From: Bacillus cabrialesii
GTDB lineage: Bacteria; Bacillota; Bacilli; Bacillales; Bacillaceae
Assembly: GCF_004124315.2 (NCBI RefSeq)
Contig: NZ_CP096889.1
Coordinates: 4,013,001 to 4,077,000 of the forward strand
Direction of reading: 5' to 3'
Length of the DNA: 64,000 nt
Below the pieces are notes generated by a model. That model saw only the letters and a list, made by a program, of their open reading frames with translations, ran no database searches and was not told the DNA's origin. A program made the translations under genes and the position numbers. Of the stretch, positions 35,345 to 44,044 are shown piece after piece. How positions within the stretch are numbered: the first letter of the stretch is position 1; every line of letters starts with the position of its first letter.

Positions 35345-36595
35345 TTAGACAAACATCTTTTGTAGGAAAGCTTTTTTCGTTTCTTTTAAGGCGTCTAATT
35401 CGCGTTGGTGAAGGGCGATGGTGTCGTCTAGTCGTTTGAAAAAGTTGCCAATTTCGGTTTGTTCTTCTATACTTGGAAGGTTTATTAGAAAATCACTTAA
35501 AGCTTCCTTTGTTATTGTTTTTATAGTTCCTCCTGGAGCCTTCTGCTTTTTCTTCTCAAACAATTGCTGAATAACGTATGCAAAATAATATTTGTTTATT
35601 GGTACCTTATAATTTTCAAAAATCAATAGTGTTCTATCAACATAAGAAGAGTATTGTGTAATAGCAACCCTACCAATACTTCCTTGTAAAGTAATTATCA
35701 CCTTTCCTTCCTCAACAAACACACTTTTGGGTTGTGCTAACTTACTAATCTTTTGCTTGGTATTATCAACTAATTTAAGATTTTCACCGACATCCACAAC
35801 TTGTACAAAGGGCATCCCATTTTCTTCATCGTACCATTCCTTCTTCCCATACGGTTGTGGAAAAGAACCTCTACGATAATTAGCTATCTCTTCTAACTTT
35901 CGCTGTTCCCACTCTCCATCAAATCCCGGAAAACGAACCTCTGGCACAGACTCCCCTTCTTTTGGAAACATTTTTTGCAAGAATCCCTGTTTTGTTTGTT
36001 TGAGGGTGGTTAGTTCTTGCTGGTGAAGAGAGATCGTGTCGTCTAGTTGTTTGAAGAAATTTCCGATTTGTATTTGTTCTTCAATTGAAGGTATGCTTAA
36101 TGGGATTTTTTCTAAATTTTTTCTACTAATTCTTTTATGAGAAGTACCACTAACTTGGTTAGAAATCTCTTTTAATAATTTAGGAGAATTCATTTCTGTC
36201 ATAAAAAAATAAGAATCAAAACAACCAGAAGGTCTGACCACCATAACATCAACCGCTGTAACCATTTTACTTGAAATTTCAGGTAATATAATAGTTCTTC
36301 CAGCTGGCTCAGCCAATCTTGAAACTAATATATCTCCAGGAAAAATCTCATTAGCTTTTAGCTTGCAAAAGCTATCTTGATTTAAATATTTTGCGTGATC
36401 TGGTTTATCTAAATAAACGCCTAATCCTAAATTACCAGTTTGGACAATCCTGTATTCTCCTGCATCATGTATATGTTCTTTTTCAATCCAGTCGCCGTCA
36501 GAAATTACGTTGCCTACATATTCTTTTAACTTACGTTGTTCCCACTCTCCACTAAACCCTGAAAACCTCACTTCTGGCACACGCTTATTTCCCAC
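35345..36595 (-). CDS. hsdS: Type I restriction enzyme S (specificity) subunit
   Basis: 416 residues with the standard two-fold design: two target-recognition domains, each introduced by a near-identical segment (VPEVRFSGFSGEWEQRKL and VPEVRFPGFDGEWEQRKL) and followed by a conserved helix (IGNFFKQLDDTISLHQQEL and IGNFFKRLDDTIALHQREL; then LKQTKQGFLQKMF / LKETKKAFLQKMF). The two halves read different half-sites of a bipartite sequence, which cannot be predicted here. It overlaps hsdM by 11 bases. Confidence 0.95.
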   Translation of the reverse strand: MGNKRVPEVRFSGFSGEWEQRKLKEYVGNVISDGDWIEKEHIHDAGEYRIVQTGNLGLGVYLDKPDHAKYLNQDSFCKLKANEIFPGDILVSRLAEPAGRTIILPEISSKMVTAVDVMVVRPSGCFDSYFFMTEMNSPKLLKEISNQVSGTSHKRISRKNLEKIPLSIPSIEEQIQIGNFFKQLDDTISLHQQELTTLKQTKQGFLQKMFPKEGESVPEVRFPGFDGEWEQRKLEEIANYRRGSFPQPYGKKEWYDEENGMPFVQVVDVGENLKLVDNTKQKISKLAQPKSVFVEEGKVIITLQGSIGRVAITQYSSYVDRTLLIFENYKVPINKYYFAYVIQQLFEKKKQKAPGGTIKTITKEALSDFLINLPSIEEQTEIGNFFKRLDDTIALHQRELDALKETKKAFLQKMFV

Positions 36596-38177
36596 GAGTA
36601 AACACCTCTAACGCACCCTTAATCCATTCTGCATTTTCTTCATCATATTGTAGCGAAGAAATCATGTCATATATACTAGATTCTAGTTCTGCTTTTTCTT
36701 TTCGAATGTCTTTGATTTTTGAGCCAATCGCAGCCATATCCACAGGTTCTTCTTCTTCAAAGGTATCTACGTATCGAGGGATGTTCAAATTGAAATCATT
36801 CTCTTTGATTTCATCGAATGTTGCAACGTGGGCATATTTCTCGACATCTTCTCGTTTCTTATACGTTTCGACAATTTTATCAATATGTTCTTTAGAAAGT
36901 TTATTTTGGTTCTTTCCTTTTACGAACTCTTTACTTGCATCAATAAATAACACATCACGAGTGCTGCGATTTTTCTTCAAGATGATGACTGTTGTTGGAA
37001 TCGACGTTCCAAAGAATAAGTTTGCCGGCATACCGATTACCGCATCAATACTGCCATCTTCCAATAATTTCTTGCGAATTACACCTTCCGCCGCTCCACG
37101 GAACAGAACTCCATGCGGTAAGACGATGGCCATTGTTCCCGAATCTTTCAAATGGTAGAACCCATGTAAAAGAAAAGCAAAGTCAGCTTTTGATTTTGGC
37201 GCTAACTTTCCATAACGATTGAATCGCGAATCATCTAAGAATGTAGCATCTGCAGACCATTTTGCAGAGTATGGTGGATTCATCAGAACGGCATCAAAGG
37301 TATATGGTTCATCTGTCGGCCAATCTTTATTCAATGTATCTCCATTACGTAAACGCATATCTTCTTTATTCACACCATGCAAGATTAAGTTCATCTTCGC
37401 TAGATTAAAAGTTGTTGTGTTTAGTTCTTGCCCATGATACTTTACACTATCTGGATGATTAATATAGTTTCGAATATTCAACATTAAAGAACCGGATCCC
37501 ATCGTAGGATCATATACACTAAACAATTTTTTGTCTTCTTGACCGATTGCAGTAATTCGAGCCATCATTTCAGATACTTCATGAGGTGTATAGAATTCTC
37601 CAGCTTTCTTACCAGCTTCAGAGGCAAATTGACCAATTAAGAACTCATAGGCATCTCCAATTACATCGCCATTATGCCCAATTACATCGACATCATTTAG
37701 CTTCCTTAGTACTTCTGAAATGGTAATGTTTCGTTGTTGATCATCTGATCCTAGTTTTTTTGATTTTAAATCCACATCATCAAACAACCCATTAAATTGA
37801 TCATATTTAGTAGACAAATCAATAAAGGCTTTATTCAGGTCATTTAACTGAAACGTGTTTAGTTTCGCTTGATTGGTTAATACATTAAATAAATACTCTG
37901 GTTCAATATCATAGCCTAATGTATCAACTAACGTTTCAATCAAATCACTTTTTATCTCTTCATCTCCTAATAAATCCTTATACAATTGCGTTTGTTTTTC
38001 TTGTGTGTTGTATTTATCTAGAGATTCATCTGCTATTTCAACTACTTTTTCTAATAACTTGTCAGATAAGTACTTGTAAAAGATTAATCCTAATAAGTAG
38101 TTTTTATATTCTGATGCATCCATTTTGCTTCGCAAGTTATCTGCAGCACTAAATAATATTGCGTTTAATTCAGCCAT
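36585..38177 (-). CDS. hsdM: Type I DNA methyltransferase M subunit
   Basis: 530 residues, N6-adenine methyltransferase. Motif I YDPTMGSGSLMLNI (SAM binding) and motif IV LMNPPYSAKW (catalytic NPPY) are present, with the N-terminal HsdM helical domain (LRSKMDASEYKNYLLGLIFYKYLSDKL) before them. First gene of the operon hsdM-hsdS-hsdR-abiH-like. Methylates the target to protect self DNA and carries the S and R subunits. Confidence 0.96.
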   Translation of the reverse strand: MAELNAILFSAADNLRSKMDASEYKNYLLGLIFYKYLSDKLLEKVVEIADESLDKYNTQEKQTQLYKDLLGDEEIKSDLIETLVDTLGYDIEPEYLFNVLTNQAKLNTFQLNDLNKAFIDLSTKYDQFNGLFDDVDLKSKKLGSDDQQRNITISEVLRKLNDVDVIGHNGDVIGDAYEFLIGQFASEAGKKAGEFYTPHEVSEMMARITAIGQEDKKLFSVYDPTMGSGSLMLNIRNYINHPDSVKYHGQELNTTTFNLAKMNLILHGVNKEDMRLRNGDTLNKDWPTDEPYTFDAVLMNPPYSAKWSADATFLDDSRFNRYGKLAPKSKADFAFLLHGFYHLKDSGTMAIVLPHGVLFRGAAEGVIRKKLLEDGSIDAVIGMPANLFFGTSIPTTVIILKKNRSTRDVLFIDASKEFVKGKNQNKLSKEHIDKIVETYKKREDVEKYAHVATFDEIKENDFNLNIPRYVDTFEEEEPVDMAAIGSKIKDIRKEKAELESSIYDMISSLQYDEENAEWIKGALEVFTRGK

Positions 38178-38199
38178 ATTGTGTTCCTCACTTTTTCTA

Positions 38200-38554
38200 T
38201 TATTGGTCTAATTGCTTTAATACTCCTAAATAAAGTTGCTCTTCAAGTTCTACTTGTTTCTTTGCCAGAGCTTGATGCTTTCTAGAAAATGAAATAAGCT
38301 TTTCCTATTGTCCGTAGCATCTTAATACATTGTAATTTGATATTCAACTCTTTTAAAATTGCTGAGCTTAATTTTGGTACATTACTTCCCTGTATAGAAA
38401 ATTCCATTTACTTTTTCATGAAGTACGATCCATTCAGTGGTTAACATAAATATCTACTATCTAAATGATTATGTTCAATTAAGTGTTTCGCAAAGTTTTG
38501 GTTTATGATCTTCCCTTGGTTTAACTTACTTACCATACCGGCTTTAGAACTAAC
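38200..38554 (-). pseudogene. Degenerate remnant of a restriction specificity (HsdS-like) protein
   Basis: Read on the minus strand across several stops and frame changes, this stretch gives VSSKAGMVSKLNQGKIINQN, FAKHLIEHNHLDSRYLC, then MEFSIQGSNVPKLSSAILKE, LNIKL, and finally RKHQALAKKQVELEEQLYLG and VLKQLDQ before a stop. That is the pattern of the second recognition domain and terminal helix of an S subunit ('SRYLCYLL...QGSNVPKLS...LKEL.IKLP'). It fills the gap between hsdM and rlmH and begins only 11 bases from the rlmH stop codon. Confidence 0.7.
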
Positions 38555-38565
38555 ATGACTAAATG

Positions 38566-39045
38566 TTATTTATGATAAGGCTCCCCACGATTAATCCGAA
38601 AAGCCCGATAAATCTGCTCGACTAGTATGAGACGCATCAACTGATGAGGAAACGTCATTTTTGAAAACGACAGCTTTTCATCCGCTCGCTTCATCACCGC
38701 GTCACTCAATCCGAGTGATCCGCCGATGACGAAGGTGACTTTGCTTTTTCCATAAGTGGCCAGCTTATCTATTGTATCGGCTAGTTCTTCGGATGTTTTC
38801 ATTTTTCCTTCGATGGCGAGGGCGATGACGTGGGCGTCGGGGCTGATTTTTGATAGGATGCGGTCGCCTTCTTTGTCTTTTATGATTTTCATGTCCTGGT
38901 CGCTTAGGTTTTCCGGCGCTTTTTCGTCCGGGAGTTCGATGATGTCGATTTTTGCGTAGGCCGAAAGTCGTTTGGTGTATTCTTCAATGCCTTGCTTGAG
39001 GTATTTTTCTTTTAGTTTTCCGATTGTCACAATATTGATATTCAC
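38566..39045 (-). CDS. rlmH: 23S rRNA pseudouridine(1915) N3-methyltransferase
   Basis: 159 residues, SPOUT fold. Features: MNINIVTIGKLKEKYLKQGIEEY at the start, ALAIEGKMKTSEELA, FVIGGSLGLSDAVMKRAD (SAM-binding knot) and the C-terminal LILVEQIYRAFRINRGEPYHK. It methylates pseudouridine in helix 69 of 23S rRNA. The 3' end of this gene is the SCC insertion site in staphylococci, and here it borders a restriction island. Confidence 0.96.
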   Translation of the reverse strand: MNINIVTIGKLKEKYLKQGIEEYTKRLSAYAKIDIIELPDEKAPENLSDQDMKIIKDKEGDRILSKISPDAHVIALAIEGKMKTSEELADTIDKLATYGKSKVTFVIGGSLGLSDAVMKRADEKLSFSKMTFPHQLMRLILVEQIYRAFRINRGEPYHK

Positions 39046-39125
39046 AGGTCATCCCCACTTTAAAAACAAGTTATTCATATATATTGTCCACAATTGTGGA
39101 TATCTTTTCTGTATTTTGTGTAAGA

Positions 39126-39296
39126 TCATTCGTTCCCCACTATATATACTGCGGGGTCTCCACATAATTCACAGGCTGTGGATAAACTGTTAGTATGTTC
39201 GATTTTTCTGATTTCGGGCGGCAGTTCGTGGTCGTCTATGTACATATCTAGCACGGTTTCGATGTGTTCTTCACAGGAATAATACGTTTGTTTCAT
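39126..39296 (-). CDS. yyzF: CxxH/CxxC zinc-ribbon-like small protein
   Basis: 56 residues from the ATG after GGAGG: MKQTYYSCEEHIETVLDMYI..., with CEEH near the start and CELCGDPAVYIV near the end, a possible metal site. It belongs to the short CxxH/CxxC protein family of bacilli found next to rlmH. Function unknown. A 73-codon longer frame exists but has no ribosome site. Confidence 0.75.
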   Translation of the reverse strand: MKQTYYSCEEHIETVLDMYIDDHELPPEIRKIEHTNSLSTACELCGDPAVYIVGNE

Positions 39297-39549
39297 GTTC
39301 AAATCCTCCGATGGTTTCTTGCATTTTTGCAAATATTCTCTTCCCAATATAACCTATTTATTCACATGTTAGTAGTGCTTCGGGCTGAGTTTTATCCACA
39401 ATTCGACAAACAAGCTGTTGATGACTCTATTTCGCTCGTATGTTAGTTTGGATGCAACCGATGTGTGGGGAGGTCTGCATTTGCGCTCCAGATGGATTTG
39501 GCTTTTTGTGATCATGTTGTTGCTTGCTGGGTGTTAGTCGTCTTATTGG
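39297..39549. other. Intergenic stretch between yyzF and the repeat-broken gene
   Basis: About 250 bases; no supported gene or RNA. Contains the promoters of the divergent genes, which I cannot place. Confidence 0.35.
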
Positions 39550-39979
39550 GTGTTAGAAAAGGAGAGAATTGGTGAAGGCAGTTCAGAGCTAGAATTGTAT
39601 GCAAATTATCTTCAAACACATGATGATGTAAAAGGGTATCAAGGTTTCACCATTTTAGAAGGCAGAAAGATGGTTATTATGTCTCTCAGAAGCAGCGAGA
39701 AAGAAAAGAAGCTTGAAGTGTCGGACGTCAAATATACACCTAAGGAAACGATTGTAACTGTGAAGCGAAAACCCGCTCCAAAAGCAAATGAGAAAAACCC
39801 TTATATTCTGATTGGACTGGACAAAAGCAAATGAGAAAAACCCTTATATTCTGATTGGACTGGACAAAAGCAAATGAGAAAAACCCTTATATTCTGATTG
39901 GACTGGACAAAATCGAAGGGGAATTCATCGTACAGGATGAAATGGGAAGTCGATTTGATGAAACAGATTACCAGCAATA
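39550..39979 (+). pseudogene. Small protein gene broken by a 43-bp tandem repeat
   Basis: The frame from 39550 reads ...SSELELYANYLQTHDDVKGY, QGFTILEGRKMVIMSLRSS, KETIVTVKRKPAPKANEKNP, YILIGLDK and then hits a stop in repeat copy 2. With a single repeat copy it would continue KIEGEFIVQDEMGSRFDETDYQQ to a stop at 39979, about 115 residues in all. The pattern resembles protease-complex PrcB-type C-terminal domains, weakly. An AAAAGGAG site at 39557 lies inside the frame, and no standard start codon is well placed, so the N-terminus is unclear. Confidence 0.6.
39780..39908 (+). repeat. Three perfect tandem copies of a 43-bp unit
   Basis: The unit begins AAAAGCAAATGAGAAAAACC and ends CTGATTGGACTGGAC. 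Copies start at 39780, 39823 and 39866, and the following bases begin AAAATCG, a near fourth start. 43 is not a multiple of 3, so the extra two copies shift the frame of the surrounding gene. Confidence 0.95.
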
Positions 39980-40010
39980 AAGCCGGCGTTCAGAGAACGT
40001 CCGGCTTTTT
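39979..40010. terminator. Bidirectional terminator before yycR
   Basis: Stem aaagccgg / ccggcttt with a 14-base loop and T run. Confidence 0.7.
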
Positions 40011-40013
40011 CTC

Positions 40014-41225
40014 TTATTTCAGCGTTCCATGTGGGTCGATGACGAATTTTTTGGCTGCGCCTTTGTCGAAGTCGCTGTAGCCTTTTGGCGCGTCGTCCAG
40101 AGAAATGACGGTGGCGTTGACGGCTTTTGCGATCTGCGATCTGCCGCTCAGGATCGCTTTCATCAAATTGCGGTTGTATGTCATGGCGGGTGTTTGTCCG
40201 GTGACGAAGGTATGGGCTTTGGCCCAGCCGAGTCCGAAGCGGATTTTTAACGAGCCTGTTTTGGCGTCTGCATCCTTTGCACCGGGATCTTCGGTCACGT
40301 ATAAGCCTGGAATGCCAAGGCTGCCGCCGACCTGGGTGACCTCCATGATCGAGTTCAGCACAGCGGCTGGCGCTTCTCCTTGATTGCCGTGACCGGATGC
40401 TTCAAAGCCGACACAGTCCACTGCGGCATCAACTGTCGGTTCGCCTAGTATTTGTTCAATTTGTTCGCCGAGGCGGTCGTGTTTTTGCACGTTGACTGTT
40501 TCACAGCCGAAGCTTCTCGCCTGTGCCAGTCTGTCTTCGTTCAGATCACCGACAATGACGGTGGAGGCGCCTAGGAGCTGAGCGGAGTGTGCAGCTGCCA
40601 AGCCGACAGGACCCGCTCCCGCGATATAGACGGTTGAACCTGTTTGCACGCCCGCTGTATAAGCTCCATGGAAGCCGGTCGGGAAAATGTCGGACAGCAT
40701 GGTCAAATCGAGAATCTTTTCTAGCGCCTGTTCTTTATCAGGGAATACTAAAAGCTGAAAATCAGCGTACGGCACCATGACGTATTCAGACTGGCCGCCG
40801 ACCCAGCCGCCCATATCGACGTAGCCGTAAGCCGATCCCGGCCGGTCCGGATTGACATTCAGGCACACATGCGTTTTCTGCGTTTTGCACATCACACAGC
40901 GTCCGCAGGCAATATTGAAAGGAACGGATACGATATCGCCTTTTTTGATAAATTCGACATCACGCCCCGTTTCAATGACTTCTCCCGTAATTTCATGCCC
41001 GAGCACCAAGCCTTCTGGCGCCGTTGTGCGGCCTCTGACCATATGCTGGTCGCTTCCGCAAATGTTGGTTGTAATGACTTTGAGAATAACCCCATGCTCA
41101 CATTTTCGATTCACATTCGCCTTCGGGACGCCGGGCCCGTCCCTCAAGATTAACTCCGGATAACCGATATCCTCCACCGCTACAGTCCCTTTGCCTTTGT
41201 ACACAACCGCTTTGTTTCCTGTCAA
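40014..41225 (-). CDS. yycR: Zinc alcohol dehydrogenase, glutathione-independent formaldehyde dehydrogenase-like
   Basis: About 403 residues from the TTG that is 7 bases after GGGAGGA; ATG codons just upstream overlap that site. MDR family: catalytic zinc Cys in TNICGSDQHMVRG, GHEITGEVIE, structural zinc cysteines CGRCVMCKTQKTHVC, and the Rossmann motif VYIAGAGPVGLAAA. The long insertion with NPDRPGSAYGYVDMGGWVGGQ is typical of Pseudomonas-type formaldehyde dehydrogenases. Oxidises an aldehyde or alcohol with NAD; the true substrate is not known. Single gene. Confidence 0.88.
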   Translation of the reverse strand: MTGNKAVVYKGKGTVAVEDIGYPELILRDGPGVPKANVNRKCEHGVILKVITTNICGSDQHMVRGRTTAPEGLVLGHEITGEVIETGRDVEFIKKGDIVSVPFNIACGRCVMCKTQKTHVCLNVNPDRPGSAYGYVDMGGWVGGQSEYVMVPYADFQLLVFPDKEQALEKILDLTMLSDIFPTGFHGAYTAGVQTGSTVYIAGAGPVGLAAAHSAQLLGASTVIVGDLNEDRLAQARSFGCETVNVQKHDRLGEQIEQILGEPTVDAAVDCVGFEASGHGNQGEAPAAVLNSIMEVTQVGGSLGIPGLYVTEDPGAKDADAKTGSLKIRFGLGWAKAHTFVTGQTPAMTYNRNLMKAILSGRSQIAKAVNATVISLDDAPKGYSDFDKGAAKKFVIDPHGTLK

Positions 41226-41302
41226 CGCCATTCCTCCCATTCATGTGTTTGGACTCTCCGTCCTTGAACATGACTTCGGTTCGGCATGACTCTTTCCCTT
41301 TC

Positions 41303-41473
41303 TCACGACTGTTTTTTCTGTATTCTTATAACAACAAATATGCCAAGAAAGCAGCCAATAATGGTTCCGCCGATGTCTAAGAAGTCGACTTTACATCCAT
41401 TTAACAGGAACACAGTAATGGCCGAAACCAGGCTGATAATAACCGCCAGAAGAATGACCCGTTTGGTAAGCAT
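41303..41473 (-). CDS. Small two-helix membrane protein
   Basis: 56 residues: MLTKRVILLAVIISLVSAIT, VFLLNGCKVDFLDIGGTIIG, CFLGIFVVIRIQKKQS. Two hydrophobic helices, basic ends, and a perfect AAAGGAGG site 6-7 bases before the ATG, so it is very likely translated. Function unknown; possibly the gene called yycQ in strain 168. Confidence 0.7.
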   Translation of the reverse strand: MLTKRVILLAVIISLVSAITVFLLNGCKVDFLDIGGTIIGCFLGIFVVIRIQKKQS

Positions 41474-41620
41474 GCGATTCCTCCTTTACCCACCATTCAA
41501 TTAGTACGTCTATTTTACAATAATTCACAAATTTTACACAAAATTAATTTTAAATAGTAGGATATCTCAGGAAATTTGTTGAATTTTATATTTGATTTCA
41601 AAAAAATGGGAGGGAAAAAG

Positions 41621-41917
41621 ATGTTTAAAAAAATCGTGATTGGAACATTGGCTTTGGGAATTTCACTTGGTGTTGGGGGCACTTTTGCTAGTCCTGCTTC
41701 TGCGGCTGAATCCTCTGTACAGGAAGTGAAAGCACAGGCCACCAAGTATATCTCCAATTATAAAGTAACTTACTGGGGCTACTCTGATGTTGATGATATT
41801 CCTAAATATTACAATTACTCACTAGACGGCTATACAGGAACATTAAAACTCTCTCATCTAGAACCACGTTATGATGGCGGCTGGACAGCGTTCTATTATG
41901 GATATGTATCAAATTAA
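41621..41917 (+). CDS. Small secreted protein of unknown function
   Basis: 98 residues with a GGGAGGG site 7 bases before the ATG. Signal peptide MFKKIVIGTLALGISLGVGG then TFASPASAAES with cleavage likely after ASA. The mature ~70 residues are rich in Tyr, Trp and Gly (KVTYWGYSDVDDIPKYYNYS, GGWTAFYYGYVSN), Cys-free. A small aromatic beta-rich exported protein, in general like secreted antimicrobial or surface peptides. I do not recognise the family. Confidence 0.7.
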   Translation: MFKKIVIGTLALGISLGVGGTFASPASAAESSVQEVKAQATKYISNYKVTYWGYSDVDDIPKYYNYSLDGYTGTLKLSHLEPRYDGGWTAFYYGYVSN

Positions 41918-41923
41918 GCAACA

Positions 41924-41954
41924 GAAAAAGAGACTTCCTGCAAGTCTCTTTTTC
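41924..41954. terminator. Bidirectional terminator before yycP
   Basis: Stem aaaaagagact / agtctcttttt with a short loop. Confidence 0.8.
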
Positions 41955-41990
41955 GTATTTCCTGAGAAATAATGTGACAATAATAGTCGC

Positions 41991-43154
41991 TTAAAACCCC
42001 TTCATCACCTCAACATCATACAGCTTCAAATGACTCTTCGGCGCCACGACGTCCTTTACCTTCCCGATCTCTTTTTCCTTCACTTTCTTTCCGGTCTTCA
42101 GGCTGTACTGTTCAATGTATGCAGGCTTGTTGTACGTGTATGTGAAGAAATAGAGGCTGGTGCCTTTTTGGGTGATTTCTTTGAAATCGGCTTTCATTTT
42201 TTCTGGTGAAAGGGTGAAAGCGATGCTTGTTTTTCCTGTCTTTGCATCGATTTTGTACACCTTTCCGAAGCCGTCAATGAAGTAAATGTCCCCATCATAA
42301 GAGAAAAAGCTGTTCTTAAAGCTGAAGGGCATGGAGCTGTATATCGTTTGTTCGTCGTTTTTGTATTCGGCGATGTCGTGCAGTTCGACATTGCCGCTTT
42401 TTTTGTCGATCTTGACCATTTGATAAAGATTGCGCGCCTTTTGGCCGCGAATCATGACATAAACCGCTTGGTCGTCCACAGCAAGCTGGGATTCAACTGA
42501 GGCTCCTTCCCGGTACTGCCATTCCGTTATGTTGTGGCAGGTGAGCTTCTTTTGATCCGCTTGAATCTGGAGGAGCTGATAGCCTTTTTCGTCAGCTGTC
42601 GGGACGAGTGCGTAAATAATGCCGTCATGGAAACCGGAGGCGCGGATGTAGTAGGGGATGACATCTTTTTTCCACTCTCCGTCGATCTGGCGGTATAGCT
42701 CTGAACGGTACCCGTCTCCCTTTTTGTCGTAGCCTGAGTTGTATAAGGTGTAAAAGCCATCCGTGTTTTGCAGAAAGCCAGCGCTGTCTCCTGTGTGTTG
42801 ATACCCTCTTTTATGGGAGCGCAGGCCGTTTTTGATCGTGTAAATCGTGTTTTTATCCTCCAGCATCACACTGTCGCCGTGTACCTTGGCTGAGCCCAGC
42901 TCAAGGCCCTTCATCTTAAATGAAGACAGCGACCCGTCCTGGCTGATAAAAAGGGCGTAGCTTTTCCCGCCGCCCAATGCATCTTGATCCGCAGAGGTGG
43001 AGAGATACAGCAGGACTTCTTTGTCATCGAGAAAATCAGGGTCTCTGAGATCCTGCTGACTCACGGCTTTATGGCTTTTGAGAGGAGAAACGAAGACAAA
43101 TAGTGCGATTCCTGCGAGAGTCAGCATGGCGATGGTGATCATCAGCTTCTTCAT
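41991..43154 (-). CDS. yycP: Exported or membrane-anchored protein with propeller-like repeats
   Basis: 387 residues, one N-terminal hydrophobic helix (MKKLMITIAMLTLAGIALFVFVS, split here by its length), then repeated beta-type blocks such as YDGDIYFIDGFGKVYKIDAKTG and KNGLRSHKRGY that suggest a beta-propeller. Ribosome site AGAAGGAG precedes the ATG. 10 bases downstream of yycO on the same strand, so in one operon. Function unknown. Confidence 0.82.
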   Translation of the reverse strand: MKKLMITIAMLTLAGIALFVFVSPLKSHKAVSQQDLRDPDFLDDKEVLLYLSTSADQDALGGGKSYALFISQDGSLSSFKMKGLELGSAKVHGDSVMLEDKNTIYTIKNGLRSHKRGYQHTGDSAGFLQNTDGFYTLYNSGYDKKGDGYRSELYRQIDGEWKKDVIPYYIRASGFHDGIIYALVPTADEKGYQLLQIQADQKKLTCHNITEWQYREGASVESQLAVDDQAVYVMIRGQKARNLYQMVKIDKKSGNVELHDIAEYKNDEQTIYSSMPFSFKNSFFSYDGDIYFIDGFGKVYKIDAKTGKTSIAFTLSPEKMKADFKEITQKGTSLYFFTYTYNKPAYIEQYSLKTGKKVKEKEIGKVKDVVAPKSHLKLYDVEVMKGF

Positions 43155-43164
43155 ATCCTTCTCC

Positions 43165-43902
43165 TTATCTGATGGTCATAATGGTTGCTGTATAGGATGA
43201 GCTGGTGATGTCGCGCGGATACACCCCTAAGCCTCCGTTGCTGTCTATATCAATGCCTGCTTTCAGCAAAAAGGCGGACCAGAGAAGCTTTGAACAGTTT
43301 TTGGCGCCGTCATGTCCGGTATTTCTGTTATTGACGAAGTTAAATGAGTATGGGTCGCCGACTTTTGATACCGCCCAGTCGGCAGCAGATGTTTTTTGAG
43401 AAGAGGTTACACTAACTGTCTGCACAATGGAGTTGTCTTCCACGTCTCTGGCATTGTAAGCGATCTGTCTGACGCCGTCGCTCGGGACAGATTCAACAAT
43501 TTTGTCAGCGGCGGAGTACATGCCGACGTGGCCGTGATTGTAGTAGGCTGTGTAGGAGTTGGTGTAATAGATATTCCCTTTCGCGCTTGTCGGAAGTTTT
43601 TTCGTGCCCGACGAGCCGCCCATGATGGACATGCCGCTTTCCTTAGCGAGCCGGTCTCCCTCAGCTTTATCAGCTGTGATTTCCTTATAGAACTGCTTCA
43701 GAATGACGTCTTGCTTTACGTTCTGCTGTTTGGCAATCTGGCTGGCGGATTTCATTACTTCTTCTGGTGTCGTGCCCGGCTGCAGTTCGGCGATTTCTTC
43801 AGCATAGTCTGTGGTCTTTACAGCTTTGGCGGGAGAAATAAACAGGCCACCGCAAATTGTAAGCGCTACCATAAATATTGTTACCCTTTTCTTCAACTTC
43901 AT
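43165..43902 (-). CDS. yycO: Secreted permuted papain-fold (YiiX/YycO-type) amidase-like protein
   Basis: 245 residues with a signal peptide (KKRVTIFMVALTICGGLFIS, then PAKA). The mature part holds a His in YYNHGHVGMYSAADKIVESV and, further on, a Cys in DGAKNCSKLLWSAFLLKAGID. His before Cys is the order of the permuted NlpC/P60-like (YiiX) hydrolases, which cleave peptide or amide bonds. Likely acts in or on the cell wall. Followed by yycP. Confidence 0.82.
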   Translation of the reverse strand: MKLKKRVTIFMVALTICGGLFISPAKAVKTTDYAEEIAELQPGTTPEEVMKSASQIAKQQNVKQDVILKQFYKEITADKAEGDRLAKESGMSIMGGSSGTKKLPTSAKGNIYYTNSYTAYYNHGHVGMYSAADKIVESVPSDGVRQIAYNARDVEDNSIVQTVSVTSSQKTSAADWAVSKVGDPYSFNFVNNRNTGHDGAKNCSKLLWSAFLLKAGIDIDSNGGLGVYPRDITSSSYTATIMTIR

Positions 43903-44044
43903 TACATCTCCTCTTTTCTTGTGAATGTAGGAAAGCTGACTTCCTCACCCACATTATATTAGGAAAATAAGGAAAGTAACTAGGTTATTTACAGAATTTT
44001 TAGAAATCATTTACAGAAAAAGGGCCTTTACAAGACCCTCTTCG

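Noticed and set aside
36664..37437. Plus-strand frames opposite hsdM
   Set aside because: Shadows of the methyltransferase gene; no start signals.
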